Assembly: GCF_900098745.1 (NCBI RefSeq)
Contig: NZ_FQTT01000003.1
Location: forward strand, 1-52,995
Source: Actinomyces glycerinitolerans
GTDB taxonomy: Bacteria; Actinomycetota; Actinomycetes; Actinomycetales; Actinomycetaceae
Length of the DNA: 52,995 nucleotides
Reading direction: 5' to 3'
The notes under the pieces are model-generated. The model did not search any database. It was not told the origin of the DNA and saw only the letters and a list, made by a program, of their open reading frames with translations. The first letter of the stretch is position 1, and the number at the start of each line of letters is the position of its first letter. The position numbers and the translations under genes were made by a program. Shown in pieces: positions 40,236-49,714 of this stretch.

Positions 40236-41540
40236 CTAGGCCGGGTGCACCGGGAGGCCGGGGTCCGCGTCCGCCACCTGTGGGGAGGCCGGCAGGACGT
40301 GGTGCGGGCGGGCATGCCGCAGCGTGCGCAGCCCGGCCAGGCACATGACGACGGCGAGCCAGCCCATAGCCGCCACCAGCAGGTAGCCGCCGTGACTGTC
40401 GGCGGCGTCGATCGCATGACCGCCGAACATGGAACCCAGCGACACCCCGATGTTCATGGCGGTGCCGACCCAGGCCAGCCCCTCGGTGAGCTGAGAGGGC
40501 GCCACCGACACCTGGGTGATCGTGTTGCCGGTGGTGACCGTCGGGGCGATCGCCATGCCGGTAAGCGCCATCAGCATCCCCAACACCACCAGGTTCGGCG
40601 CGAACATGAGGGTCGAGGCGCCCACCGCCAGCGCCGTGGCGCCGAACAGGAACTGCTGCCACAGCGGCCGGTGCCACGAGCGCGAGCCGTACACGAGAGC
40701 CGCGGTGAACGAGCCCACGCCCCAGGCCGCCAGTACTACTCCCGATGCCGACTTCCTGCCGAGTTCGGTGGCGAAGGCGACGGCGGCGACGTCGTTGGCG
40801 CCGAACATGGCGCCGGAGGCCAGGAAGACGGCGATCACCGCGACGACGGCACCGTGCCGCAGCACCGGCACGGTCGCCTGGCCCGACGTCGGCTCGGGGG
40901 CCGCGCCCGCCGATGCGCCTGCGCGCGCCTCCCGCCGACGACGGTGCGGCGTCGGCTCGGTGGCCCGCTGGGAGAAGAACCACAGCCCGCCGCCCAATTG
41001 CAGGGCGACCGCTGCGATCCAGCCGCTGGTGGGCGGCAGGGAGGTGCACAGCACCGTGGCCAGCACCGGACCGATGATGAACGCGACCTCGTCGAAGGCG
41101 GCCTCAAGGGAGAAGGCGGTGTGCACCTGTTCCGGGGTGGTCAGGATCGTCGTCCAGCGCGAACGCACCAGGGAGCCGAAGGACCCGGCCAGTAGCCCCG
41201 CCAGTGCCGACAGCACCAGCAGGACGCCCAGCGGGGCGTGGGCCTGCGCGGCGACCGCCAACCCGACCAGCGCAGCCGCCGAGCCGAGCATCGCCGGCAG
41301 CATGATCCGCGACTGCCCGTAGGCGTCGACGAGCCGCGCCAGCACGGGTGCCCCGACGGCGACGGCGACCACGTTCACGGCGGACACGGTTCCGGCCGCC
41401 GAGTAACTGCCGTAGAGCTCCTGGATCGCCAGGATGGTGGAGATGCCCACCATGGACATGGGGAAGCGGGCGAGCAGGCCCGCGATGGAGAAACCGAGTG
41501 CGCCGGGGCGGCGCAGGATGGTGGCGTAGGTCGAGGACAT
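40236..41540 (-). CDS. Major facilitator superfamily transporter
   Basis: A 434-aa, 12-helix MFS protein. Helix 2-3 carries the motif-A-like LARLVDAYGQSRIMLP near residues 66-81, with a central cytoplasmic loop of about 50 residues rich in Ala, Arg and Pro and six more helices after it. The C-terminal 30 residues are soluble. It resembles efflux or drug-type permeases more than sugar importers; the substrate is unknown. The GT87-like gene follows after 10 bp. Confidence 0.85.
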   Translation of the reverse strand: MSSTYATILRRPGALGFSIAGLLARFPMSMVGISTILAIQELYGSYSAAGTVSAVNVVAVAVGAPVLARLVDAYGQSRIMLPAMLGSAAALVGLAVAAQAHAPLGVLLVLSALAGLLAGSFGSLVRSRWTTILTTPEQVHTAFSLEAAFDEVAFIIGPVLATVLCTSLPPTSGWIAAVALQLGGGLWFFSQRATEPTPHRRRREARAGASAGAAPEPTSGQATVPVLRHGAVVAVIAVFLASGAMFGANDVAAVAFATELGRKSASGVVLAAWGVGSFTAALVYGSRSWHRPLWQQFLFGATALAVGASTLMFAPNLVVLGMLMALTGMAIAPTVTTGNTITQVSVAPSQLTEGLAWVGTAMNIGVSLGSMFGGHAIDAADSHGGYLLVAAMGWLAVVMCLAGLRTLRHARPHHVLPASPQVADADPGLPVHPA

Positions 41541-41603
41541 TCAGTTCTGAGAGTTGTGGATTGAAACGGAGGCCCGCCCTCGCGGCGGGTCGGGCGAGGC
41601 CGG

Positions 41604-42836
41604 TCAGCGGCTGGTGGTCTCGGCCTCGGAGCGCGACATGCGGAAACCGTTGCCGGACACCTGGCTCCAGCACTCGATCCCGGCCTCGGTGGAGGTGCAG
41701 GCGAAGGTGTCGTTCTTGGCCGACGCGCCATAGTTCAGCGAGGCGCCGGCGGCGGAGAAGGAGATGCCGCAACCGCCCTCGGCCTCATCGTCGGTGCCCA
41801 CGCTCACCGTAAAGGCCTGAGCGTTGGAGTCGTTGCAGGAGCTGTCGGTGGGGACGAAGTCGTGGTCGTTGATGGTGCAGGAGACGGAGTCGTCGCCCAG
41901 CACGCAGCTGATGTTGCCCGACGGCGTGGTGAAGGCGGCCATCTCGATGGCATCGGCGGGGGCGGGCGCGGTCAGGTTCTGGGATGCGGTCGGGCTGGGC
42001 GACGGCGTGGACGACGGCGTCTCCTCGGCCTGCGTCGGCGTGGTGGCGGGCTCCTGCGGGGCCGCGGCCTGAGTGGTACTGGTGATCGGGGCGGGGTCCT
42101 CGCCGCCGTGGTTCGAGCTGAAGAACCACACCACCAGCGCGACCACGAGCACCAGGGCCACGGCGGCGAGGACCCACAGCCACCGGTTGCTGCTGCCCCG
42201 CTGCTCTTCCGCCTCGGGGGTGCCGACGCCGAAGACGCCCTGGTCGCCGGCCTGCGGCTGCTGGTTGGTGGGCTGGGCCTGCTGGTAGGCGGGCTGGGGC
42301 TGCTGGTAGGCGGGCTGGGGCTGCTGGTAGGCGGGCTGGGCGTAGGCCGGCTGCTGCGGCTGGGGCTGGTAGACCGCCTGCTGTGGGGGCTGCTGGTAGG
42401 CGAAGGCCGCGGTGGGTGCGGCCGCGTCCCGTGCGGCCTGGCGTCCCTCCATAATGGGGCGGCGCTCGGGAGTGACCGCACGTGTGACCTCGGGCTGGAA
42501 GATGGCCTGGGTCGGCGCTCCCGTGCCGGTCTGCGGGGCTTGCCCGCCGACCTGCGCGGCGGCGCCCGACTCATTCGCGGCGGCCTGCATTGCCGCCTGT
42601 GCCTGCTCCAGGCTCAGGGCCTGCGTGGTCGCGGCGGCATGGCGGCGGGCGAGCGCGGCGTCGACGGCGGGATCTCCCAGGCTGCCGAGCCACTCCAGGA
42701 GCGCCGGGTAGGTGCGCGGGTTCTCGGCGATGTAGGGGCGCAAGCCGGGGTAGTTGTTGGCGAGCTCGTGCAGGGTGGTGAGTTCCGCATTGGGGTCGCT
42801 TGCCCGTGCGACGAGGTCGTCCTGAGGCTGAGACAT
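41604..42836 (-). CDS. LRV-domain, Gln/Pro-rich, single-TM surface protein
   Basis: A 410-aa protein. Residues 1-65 are a variant leucine-rich-repeat (LRV) domain (DPNAELTTLHELANNYPGLR, then NPRTYPALLEWL). A low-complexity cytoplasmic linker contains YQQPQPA repeats at about 145-200. One membrane helix (RWLWVLAAVALVLVVALVVW) lies near 218-237, then a Ser/Thr/Pro stalk and an extracellular domain with six Cys (ISCVLGDDSVSC, SSCND, GGCG, FACTS, IECWS) that probably forms disulfides. It is divergent from the PP2C gene. Such LRV proteins accompany FHA/MoxR loci in Actinomyces relatives; its function is unknown. Confidence 0.75.
   Translation of the reverse strand: MSQPQDDLVARASDPNAELTTLHELANNYPGLRPYIAENPRTYPALLEWLGSLGDPAVDAALARRHAAATTQALSLEQAQAAMQAAANESGAAAQVGGQAPQTGTGAPTQAIFQPEVTRAVTPERRPIMEGRQAARDAAAPTAAFAYQQPPQQAVYQPQPQQPAYAQPAYQQPQPAYQQPQPAYQQAQPTNQQPQAGDQGVFGVGTPEAEEQRGSSNRWLWVLAAVALVLVVALVVWFFSSNHGGEDPAPITSTTQAAAPQEPATTPTQAEETPSSTPSPSPTASQNLTAPAPADAIEMAAFTTPSGNISCVLGDDSVSCTINDHDFVPTDSSCNDSNAQAFTVSVGTDDEAEGGCGISFSAAGASLNYGASAKNDTFACTSTEAGIECWSQVSGNGFRMSRSEAETTSR
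42271..42345. repeat. 21-bp in-frame tandem repeat in the LRV gene
   Basis: A 21-bp unit containing GCTGCTGGTAGGCGGGCTGG is repeated about 3.5 times with few changes. It encodes YQQPQPA in the reverse frame. Because the unit is a multiple of three, slippage would change linker length but not the frame. Confidence 0.75.
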
Positions 42837-42996
42837 GCTGGATCCTTTGTGACTGCGTGGGCTCGGCCCGCGTATTTTCGCGGGCGGCCGGTGGGTGTCG
42901 GCACCCCGAGCCTACCTGAGAGCACAATTCGGCGGCTTGGCCGGTATCGTCTGGGACACGAGACCGCCCGCATTACCGCACTGCAAGGAGACGTCG

Positions 42997-43821
42997 ATGC
43001 CCGAGGACAGCGAGTCATTCGACCCGGTTGAGCCCGACGACTCGGCGGATGCGGCGGCGGCCCTGGCGGCACCGCAGTCCCCGGACGACGCCGGGCCGCG
43101 GCCGAGCACCGTCGTCGGTGCGGCCACCGACGTCGGTCGCCTGCGCCGCGTCAACGAGGACGGCTACCTCGCCCTCGCGCCCGCCTTCATCGTGGTCGAC
43201 GGCATGGGCGGGCATGCCTCCGGCCGGGCCGCCGCCCGCACCGCCCTGGGCGCACTGCTCCCACTGGCCGGGAGCCGCATCACCGATCGCGCCGACGTCG
43301 TCGCCGCCGTTCTCGCGGCCGGTGAGGCGGTGGCCGCGATCCCCTCGCAGGCGGCTAACCCGCCCGGTGCCACCATCGCCGGCGCCGTGCTCGCCGACCT
43401 GCCGGAGAGACGCACTTGGATCGTGTTCAACGTGGGCGACTCGCGCGTCTACCTGCTGCGCGACGACCTGTTGTCCCAGCTGTCCCACGACCACTCCCAG
43501 GTGCAGGAGTTGGTGGACGCCGGTCAGCTCACCCGTGCCGAGGCCCACATCGACTCGCGTCGCAACGTGGTCACTCGGGCGTTGGGCGCGGGCCTCAACC
43601 AGCCCGCCTACCCCGAGCTGCACCTGGTGGAGGCGCGCGCCGGCGACCGCATCCTGGTGTGCTCCGACGGCCTGAGCGACGAGCTCGACGACGACGCCCT
43701 GGCCACCGTGCTCGGCTCCGGCCTGGGGGCGCAGCGCACCGCGGAGGTGGCCGTGGCCGCCGCGCTCGAGGCCGGCGGGCACGACAACGTCACCGCCCTC
43801 GTGGTCGACCTGTCGGAGTAG
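42997..43821 (+). CDS. PP2C-family Ser/Thr protein phosphatase
   Basis: A 274-aa soluble PP2C (PPM) phosphatase. Metal-site blocks are GRLRRVNEDGYLAL near residue 47, FIVVDGMGGHASGRAA near 65-80, FNVGDSRVYLLR near 146, LVCSDGLSDELDD near 227 and GGHDNVTALVVDLSE at the end, so all motifs of an active enzyme are present. The first 35 residues are acidic. I chose ATG 42997, with AAGGAG six bases before it. It opens the plus-strand signalling block and is followed after five bases by an FHA gene, a classic pairing for removal and reading of phospho-threonine. Confidence 0.93.
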   Translation: MPEDSESFDPVEPDDSADAAAALAAPQSPDDAGPRPSTVVGAATDVGRLRRVNEDGYLALAPAFIVVDGMGGHASGRAAARTALGALLPLAGSRITDRADVVAAVLAAGEAVAAIPSQAANPPGATIAGAVLADLPERRTWIVFNVGDSRVYLLRDDLLSQLSHDHSQVQELVDAGQLTRAEAHIDSRRNVVTRALGAGLNQPAYPELHLVEARAGDRILVCSDGLSDELDDDALATVLGSGLGAQRTAEVAVAAALEAGGHDNVTALVVDLSE

Positions 43822-43826
43822 CGGTC

Positions 43827-44795
43827 GTGAGCACGCAGACGGGCGCCGGGACGCAGGAGCTAACGGTGGTGGGCAGATACGGAACCGCCGTCCTGTCGGC
43901 CGGGGCGCCGCCGCAAGTGCGTCTGTGTGTGCTCGAGGCCCTGGGCGGGCCGCCCCGCACCGACGCCGCCTCTGACCCCGCCCCTGGAGAGACCGGGGTG
44001 TGGGTGGACCCGAACCGCGCGCCCCTGCCCGAGACCGGCGTGTGGGTGGACACTGCCGACGAGGCCGACGAGGCCGACGAGGCCGACGAGGCCGACGAGG
44101 CCGACGAGGCCGACGAGGCGGCCCTGCGCGCGCAGGAGGACCAGGAGGGCGCGGAACAGTTCGAGCCCGGCGCCGACTCTGGGCGCCGTCGTCGCGGCCG
44201 GCGGGTCGACTCGGCGGACATGCCGGCCCTCGCGCCCGCCTCGGCGGATACGGCGGATGCCGCCGCGTCACCCGATTCCGGCGCCGACGCCACCCAGACG
44301 CTGGGGGAGGCCACCATTGCGCTGGTGACGGAGGCGACGCCGCCTCTGGTCCGTGCCGTCATGTGTGCCGCCGGGCATCCCAACCCGCCCGACGCGGCAG
44401 CCTGCCAGGCCTGCGCCGCCCCGCTCACCGGTGAGATTCGGCAGGTGCCGCGGCCGGTGCTGGCGGTGCTGAGCCTGTCCACCGGGCAGGCCGTGCCGGT
44501 GCGCGGCGACGTCGTCGTCGGCCGGGCCCCGCAGGCACCGGCCGGGTCCGAGGCGAGTACCCAGCTGATCACCGTGCCCAGCCCCGCCCACTTCGTATCC
44601 CGCTCGCACCTGGAGGTGAGCGTGGCCGGTTGGAGCTTGCTGGCTCGTGATCTCGGCTCCGCCAACGGCACGGTGCTGGTGCGGGCGGGCATGCCACCGG
44701 TGCTGCTGGCAAGCACCCTGCCCACGCCGCTGATCGTCGGCGACCTGCTCGACGTCGGCGACGGCGTGACCTTGCGCGTCGATCCGCCGCTGTGA
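43827..44795 (+). CDS. FHA-domain protein with zinc ribbon and ADE-repeat linker
   Basis: A 322-aa protein starting at GTG 43827. An acidic linker carries seven DEA-type repeats near residues 75-97, two ETGVWVD motifs flank its start and could be phosphorylated on Thr, and a CxxGHPNPPDAAACQAC zinc ribbon lies near 180. The C-terminal FHA domain has VVVGRAPQAP near 226 and FVSRSHLEVSV near 254, with GSANGTVL near 275; Arg, Ser and His/Asn of the phospho-Thr pocket are present. It follows the PP2C gene by five bases. It is probably an adaptor read by phosphorylation. Confidence 0.85.
   Translation: MSTQTGAGTQELTVVGRYGTAVLSAGAPPQVRLCVLEALGGPPRTDAASDPAPGETGVWVDPNRAPLPETGVWVDTADEADEADEADEADEADEADEAALRAQEDQEGAEQFEPGADSGRRRRGRRVDSADMPALAPASADTADAAASPDSGADATQTLGEATIALVTEATPPLVRAVMCAAGHPNPPDAAACQACAAPLTGEIRQVPRPVLAVLSLSTGQAVPVRGDVVVGRAPQAPAGSEASTQLITVPSPAHFVSRSHLEVSVAGWSLLARDLGSANGTVLVRAGMPPVLLASTLPTPLIVGDLLDVGDGVTLRVDPPL
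44057..44119. repeat. 9-bp tandem repeat in the FHA gene
   Basis: The unit GACGAGGCC is repeated seven times almost without change, encoding (Asp-Glu-Ala)n. The unit keeps frame, so copy number can vary without breaking the gene. Confidence 0.9.
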
Positions 44796-44905
44796 CCTGC
44801 GACCGCTTTCACGGGTGAGATGCGTTCACGGCGAACAGTTGGCGCGCCCATCCGTTACGCTGTTGTTAGCCAAGCAGAGTCGATGCGCAGCGAGCGGAGG
44901 ACCCC

Positions 44906-45754
44906 ATGAGCGACCTGACCTGGACCGAACTGCCCGAGGTCGACCCCGACCGTCCCGACGAGCTCGTCCTCGACTTCTCCGGCGAGGTCTACCGCGTCGG
45001 CACCGATGAGATCTTCGTCATCGGCCGCGGCGGCGACCTGGACATCGACGACAACCCCTACCTGCACCGCCGCTTCCTGGTGCTGCGTCACGACTCCGGC
45101 CTGTGGTGGATCGCCAACGAGGGCTCACGCCTGTCCGCCACGCTCACCGACGGCGACGGGCTGGTGCAGTCCCGGCTCGCCCCCGGCGCCAGCATGCCGC
45201 TGGTGTTCTCCCGCGTCATTCTGACCTTCTCCGCCGGGCCCACGACCTACGAGATCGACCTGATCACCGCCGAGGCCGGGCGCTTCGCCGGCATCGACGG
45301 CCACAGCCCGAGCCCGCGCGGTCAGACCACCATCGGCGCCACCCCCATGACCCGCTCCCAGCGGCTGCTCGTCCTCGCGCTGGCCGAGCCCGTGCTCAAG
45401 CGGGCCGGCACCGGCTCGGCCGAGATCCCCTCCTCGGCCTCGGCGGCCGCCCGCCTGGGCTGGTCGCTGACCAAGTTCAACCGCAAACTCGACAACGTCT
45501 GCGAGAAGCTCGACCGGGTGGGCGTGCGCGGGCTGCGCGGCGGACGCGTCGGCGGAGTCGCCTCCAACCGGCGGGCCGCGCTGGTGGAGCACGCCGTGTC
45601 CACCCTGATGGTGACCGCCGAGGACCTGCCCCTGCTGGACGAGGAGTACCAGGCGAACCGGGTCGCCGCCGCACAGGCCGCGGCCGGAGCCGAGTCCCGC
45701 GTGGACACCGCCCCGGTGCCGCACGACTCGGGCCGCGATGCGGGGAACGCCTGA
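44906..45754 (+). CDS. FHA-like protein with C-terminal helix-turn-helix region
   Basis: A 282-aa protein. Residues 15-125 form an FHA-like beta-sandwich (VIGRGGDLDIDDNPYLHRRF, SRLSATLTDGDG), with the expected Gly-Arg and an HRRF in the phospho-peptide loop position. From about 150 it contains MTRSQRLLVLALAEPVLKR and SAAARLGWSLTKFNRKLDN, a helical region like a winged helix-turn-helix or a LuxR-type N-terminal segment. It thus looks like an FHA-linked regulator. GGAGG lies five bases before the ATG. The next gene, MoxR, starts 133 bp later. Confidence 0.7.
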   Translation: MSDLTWTELPEVDPDRPDELVLDFSGEVYRVGTDEIFVIGRGGDLDIDDNPYLHRRFLVLRHDSGLWWIANEGSRLSATLTDGDGLVQSRLAPGASMPLVFSRVILTFSAGPTTYEIDLITAEAGRFAGIDGHSPSPRGQTTIGATPMTRSQRLLVLALAEPVLKRAGTGSAEIPSSASAAARLGWSLTKFNRKLDNVCEKLDRVGVRGLRGGRVGGVASNRRAALVEHAVSTLMVTAEDLPLLDEEYQANRVAAAQAAAGAESRVDTAPVPHDSGRDAGNA

Positions 45755-45887
45755 CAGGCCCTGTGGGGAGTAGTACCCACCACAGTACTGGGAAACGGTC
45801 GGGGAGCTCGTGTAGCCTCCCCGTGACAATGTGCTTGCGGCGTGCCCTGTATGGGCCGATCGTCCGGGGCAGAGCCAGAGGAGATTC

Positions 45888-47135
45888 ATGAGCAATCAGC
45901 CAAATCCGTCGGGAGTCGGCGCTGCAGGCGCGAGCAACGGCTCCTTCCCGCCGCCCATCCCCCCGGTCCCACAGCCCTCGGCCGCGCCGACGCCGGCTCC
46001 GGCGGCCGCGCCGCCCACCCGGTCCGGCACCGGGCGCCGCGCCCGCACGGCCGCCGTCGTCGCCTCCTCCCCGGACACCGACTACCCCAGCACCCAGTCC
46101 CTACCCTCATCCGCCGAACTCGAGCGCGAGGCCGAGCGGACCTCCCGCTCCAACGCCTCCCCGCGCGCCGACGTCGAACGCGCCGGCGAACTGTTGGGCC
46201 GCGTCAGCGACATCTTCTCCCAGCGGGTGGTCGGGCAGGAGCAGCTGCGCCTGGCCCTGGTCTCCAGCCTCATCGCCGGGGGACACATCCTCCTCGAATC
46301 CGTGCCCGGCCTGGCCAAGACCACGGCCGCCCAGACGCTGGCCGCCGCCGTCTCCGGCACCTTCCACCGCATCCAGTGCACCCCCGACCTGATGCCCAAC
46401 GACATCGTCGGCACCCAGGTCCTCAACTACGCCACCGGCGAGATGACCACCCAGCTCGGCCCGGTCCACGCCAACATCGTGCTGCTGGACGAGATCAACC
46501 GCTCCAGCGCCAAGACCCAGTCGGCGATGCTGGAGGCCATGCAGGAGCGGCAGACCTCCATCGGCGGGGTCATCTACCCGCTGCCGCAGCCCTTCATGGT
46601 GATGGCCACCCAGAACCCCATCGAGGAGGAGGGTACCTACGTGCTGCCCGAGGCCCAGATGGACCGCTTCCTGATGAAGGAGGTGCTGACCTACCCCAAG
46701 CCGGCGGAGGAGGCCGACGTCCTGGACCGCATCTCCAACGGCGCCTTCGAGGAACCCATCCGCAACCGCCCCATCTCCACCGAGGACGTGGAGTGGCTGG
46801 CCGGTGCGGTCGAGCGCGTCTATGTGGACCCGGTCATCAAGCAGTACATCGTCGCCCTGGTCAACACCTCCCGCGGCGGCGGGCCGCGCCCCGTTCCGGG
46901 GCTCGAGCGGCACGTGCGCGTGGGCGCCTCCCCACGCGGCGGCATCGCCCTGATGAAGATCGCCCAGGCGGTCGCCCTGCAGGCCGGCCGCACCTATGTG
47001 ACCCCCGACGATGTGCGGCTGCTGCGCTACGGGGTACTGCGCCACCGCCTGGTGCTCACCTACGACGCCCTGGCCGATGACATCGCGCCGGAGTCCATCA
47101 TCGACGCGATCTTCGCGGCCGTCCCCACCCCCTGA
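45888..47135 (+). CDS. MoxR-family AAA+ ATPase
   Basis: A 415-aa AAA+ ATPase. After a Pro/Ala-rich N-terminal extension of about 75 residues comes the AAA core with Walker A ESVPGLAKTTAAQ near 142, Walker B VLLDEINRSSAKTQ near 200 and sensor 1 MATQNPIEEEGTYVLP near 235, then the lid domain. MoxR proteins act as metal-insertion or complex-assembly chaperones for VWA proteins, which follow in this operon. GAGGAG precedes the ATG at 45888, and longer readings are poorer. Confidence 0.93.
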   Translation: MSNQPNPSGVGAAGASNGSFPPPIPPVPQPSAAPTPAPAAAPPTRSGTGRRARTAAVVASSPDTDYPSTQSLPSSAELEREAERTSRSNASPRADVERAGELLGRVSDIFSQRVVGQEQLRLALVSSLIAGGHILLESVPGLAKTTAAQTLAAAVSGTFHRIQCTPDLMPNDIVGTQVLNYATGEMTTQLGPVHANIVLLDEINRSSAKTQSAMLEAMQERQTSIGGVIYPLPQPFMVMATQNPIEEEGTYVLPEAQMDRFLMKEVLTYPKPAEEADVLDRISNGAFEEPIRNRPISTEDVEWLAGAVERVYVDPVIKQYIVALVNTSRGGGPRPVPGLERHVRVGASPRGGIALMKIAQAVALQAGRTYVTPDDVRLLRYGVLRHRLVLTYDALADDIAPESIIDAIFAAVPTP

Positions 47136-47148
47136 GCGGCACGACACC

Positions 47149-48144
47149 ATGACCAGCGATCCGGTCTCCGCAAACGCGCCCGAGCCGACCTCCGCCCGAC
47201 GGCGGTCCGGCTCCCGGGTGGCGCGCGTGCGCGGGCGCCTGTCCCTGCCCACCCTGCGCCGCTCCACCAGCCTGCTGGACGGGCGCCACCGTTCCGTGTT
47301 CGTCGGCCACGGCCAGGACTTCGACGACTTGTCCAACTACCGGCCCGGCGACGACGTCACCGACATCGACTGGAAGGCCTCCGCCCGCATCGGCCAGCCG
47401 GTCATCAAGCGCTACCAGCGCGAGTCCAACCTGCCGCTGGTGCTCGCCGTCGACACCGGCCGCACCATGGCCGCCCAGGCCCCCAGCGGGGAGGACAAGC
47501 GCGAGCTCGTCCTCGCCGTCGCCGAGGTCTTCGCCTATCTGGCCCGCCTGCGCGGCGACACCGTGGCCCTGGTCGCCGCCGACACCGCCCGCGTGGTCTC
47601 CCGCCCGCCGCGGGCCGGCAGTGAGCACACCGAGATGATCCTGTCCCTGGTTCAGCGCCAGCTGGACGCCCTCACCCGCGGCGACGAACTGGCCCCCGGC
47701 GCGCCCGGTCCGGCCCTGTCCACCCTGCTGGAACGCGTCGGCACCTGGCACCGCCGCCGCAGCCTGGTGGTGCTGATTACCGACACCTCCCACCCCGATG
47801 CCGGCAGCGACCCGGCCGTAACCGACCGGCTGCGGCGCCTGTCCGCCCAGCACGAGCTCATCGCCATCCAGATCGCCGACGACACCCCGCTCGCGCCCGG
47901 CCGGGGGCGGGCCCGCGACGTCGAACTGACCGGCGAGATTCCCGCATTCCTGCGGGAAGACGCCAAACTGGCGGCCGGTCTGGTCGCCACCGAGGGGGCC
48001 CGCCGCGCCGCCGTGACCGCATTGCTGGACGCCCGTCACATCGAGCACACCGCCATCCACTCCGACGCCACTCTGGTGGACTCCATCGCCTCCCTGCTGG
48101 CCCGTCAACGCCTGGCGTCCCGCCGGGGCGGGGGGAGGCGCTGA
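47149..48144 (+). CDS. DUF58 (VWA-like) protein of the MoxR operon
   Basis: A 331-aa DUF58 protein. The domain signature NYRPGDDVTDIDWKASARIG lies near residues 63-82, followed by VIKRYQRESNLPLVLAVDTG near 84-103, where LAVDTGRTM has the metal-binding position of a VWA-like fold. It begins with a basic stretch (SARRRSGSRVARVRGR). It starts 13 bp after the MoxR stop and ends 3 bp before the next gene. DUF58 proteins are the standard MoxR partner. Confidence 0.9.
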   Translation: MTSDPVSANAPEPTSARRRSGSRVARVRGRLSLPTLRRSTSLLDGRHRSVFVGHGQDFDDLSNYRPGDDVTDIDWKASARIGQPVIKRYQRESNLPLVLAVDTGRTMAAQAPSGEDKRELVLAVAEVFAYLARLRGDTVALVAADTARVVSRPPRAGSEHTEMILSLVQRQLDALTRGDELAPGAPGPALSTLLERVGTWHRRRSLVVLITDTSHPDAGSDPAVTDRLRRLSAQHELIAIQIADDTPLAPGRGRARDVELTGEIPAFLREDAKLAAGLVATEGARRAAVTALLDARHIEHTAIHSDATLVDSIASLLARQRLASRRGGGRR

Positions 48145-48146
48145 GC

Positions 48147-48668
48147 GTGCCAGTCAACTATCCCGTGCTGATGCCCGTGTGGCTGGTGATCGTCGGCGTG
48201 GTCGTCCTGATCGCGGCCGCCGCCGTCATCCTGCGCGCCTTCCTGGTCACCCGTCGCGACACCGCCCGCACCGTTGGAGACATCCCCATGGCCGCCTCCG
48301 AGCGCAGCCAGTGGGTGCGCCGCGTCGACGAAGCCGCCGCCCGCTACCGCAGTGGCGAACTGGAACTGCGCGGACTGCACCTGGAATTGGCCGGCGCCCT
48401 GCGCGGCTTCGCCACCGCCCGCAGCGGTGAGGACATCGTCTCCGCCACCGTCCTGGAGATCCTCGACATGGCCGACACCGCCGGCCCCCGCTCCATTCTC
48501 GAGCGGCTGCGGCGGGTGCGCGCCAGCCGCCGTCCCCTGGACACCAATCCCCTCGGGCATGTCGGCGAGCTACTGGCCGTGTGGGAGCAGCCCTCCTTCG
48601 ACCGCGACCCCGACGCCGCCGCCGACGCCGCCATCGGCGAGGCCAAGGAGGTGGTCACCCGATGGTGA
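48147..48668 (+). CDS. Small single-TM protein of the MoxR-VWA operon
   Basis: A 173-aa protein with one N-terminal membrane helix (VWLVIVGVVVLIAAAAVIL) and a cytoplasmic helical domain (SQWVRRVDEAAARYRSGELE). It occupies the slot of the small DUF4381-type protein found between DUF58 and the VWA genes in Bat-like operons, but family membership is not certain. GTG at 48147 is the start. Its 3' end overlaps the first VWA gene by seven bases. Confidence 0.7.
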   Translation: MPVNYPVLMPVWLVIVGVVVLIAAAAVILRAFLVTRRDTARTVGDIPMAASERSQWVRRVDEAAARYRSGELELRGLHLELAGALRGFATARSGEDIVSATVLEILDMADTAGPRSILERLRRVRASRRPLDTNPLGHVGELLAVWEQPSFDRDPDAAADAAIGEAKEVVTRW

Positions 48669-49714
48669 TGCCCTGGTTGGTTGTGCTGATCGTCCTGGCC
48701 GCCATCGCGGTGGTCGCCCTGGCCGCCACCGGCCATCTGCCCGGCGGCAGGTCTGCGCGCCGCGGTGCCGCACCACGGCGAATCGCCAACTCCGCCGCCC
48801 TGCTGACCAGCGCCGCCCTGCGGGAGCGGCTCACCCGGCGGCGCCTGCTGTACGCCGGGATGGGGGCCGTCCTAGCGGTCAGCCTGGCCGCCTCCGCCGC
48901 CCTGGCCGGCAGGCCGGTGGAGCGCACCGTGCGCAATGAGTCCCTGGCGAGCCGTGACATCGTGCTGTGCCTGGACATCTCCACCTCCATGGTGACCACC
49001 GACTCCAAGATCCTGGACACCTTCGCGCAACTGCTGGACACCTTCGAGGGGGAGCGGGTGTCGCTGGTCGTCTGGAACACCACCGCGCAGACGATCGTGC
49101 CGCTCACCGACGACTACGACCTGCTGCGCGATCAGTTCAACGAGATCGCCGACGTGCTCGACTTCGTGCCCGTGCGCGGCAACCCCGCCCTGGAGCGCTA
49201 CTACCAGACCTTCCCCGGCACCTTCTCCGAAGACGTGCTCGCCTCCTCCCTGGCGGGGGACGGGCTCGCCTCCTGCACGCTCGCCTTCGACAACCAGGTC
49301 TCCGACCGCTCCCGCTCCATCATCCTGGCCACCGACAACCAGATCATCGACCCCTACGAGCAGCAGATCTACTCCGTGTCCGAGGCGGCCGACCTGGCCC
49401 AGGAGGACTCCATCCGCCTGTTCTCCCTGTTCGGTGCCGACCCGGAACTGGCCGACCCGGACGTGTCCGGCAAGGACGTGGACGAGGCCCGCGAGGACCT
49501 GCGCGACATCACCACCGAGCACGACGGCCGCTTCTACGAGGTGGACGACGCCGACACCGCCGGCCAGATCGTCCAGGAGCTGGAGTCCGACCAGATCGAC
49601 GAGCTGGACACCAACACGCAGGTGCGCGTCACCGACGTGCCCGAGCGGGCCGCCGCCCTGCTGTCGGTGTTCGTACTGGCCTTCCTGGCCGTGGCCGCAT
49701 GGAGGCGCGCATGA
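48662..49714 (+). CDS. VWA-domain membrane protein 1 (BatA-like)
   Basis: A 350-aa protein with a TM helix at each end and a second near residue 70 (MGAVLAVSLAASAAL). The VWA domain begins with the complete MIDAS sequence CLDISTSM near 103 (DxSxS), with further MIDAS residues in LATDNQ near 223. It is expected to face the outside or the membrane and bind a partner via metal. It overlaps the previous gene by seven bases and the next by four, so translation is coupled. Confidence 0.88.
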   Translation: MVMPWLVVLIVLAAIAVVALAATGHLPGGRSARRGAAPRRIANSAALLTSAALRERLTRRRLLYAGMGAVLAVSLAASAALAGRPVERTVRNESLASRDIVLCLDISTSMVTTDSKILDTFAQLLDTFEGERVSLVVWNTTAQTIVPLTDDYDLLRDQFNEIADVLDFVPVRGNPALERYYQTFPGTFSEDVLASSLAGDGLASCTLAFDNQVSDRSRSIILATDNQIIDPYEQQIYSVSEAADLAQEDSIRLFSLFGADPELADPDVSGKDVDEAREDLRDITTEHDGRFYEVDDADTAGQIVQELESDQIDELDTNTQVRVTDVPERAAALLSVFVLAFLAVAAWRRA

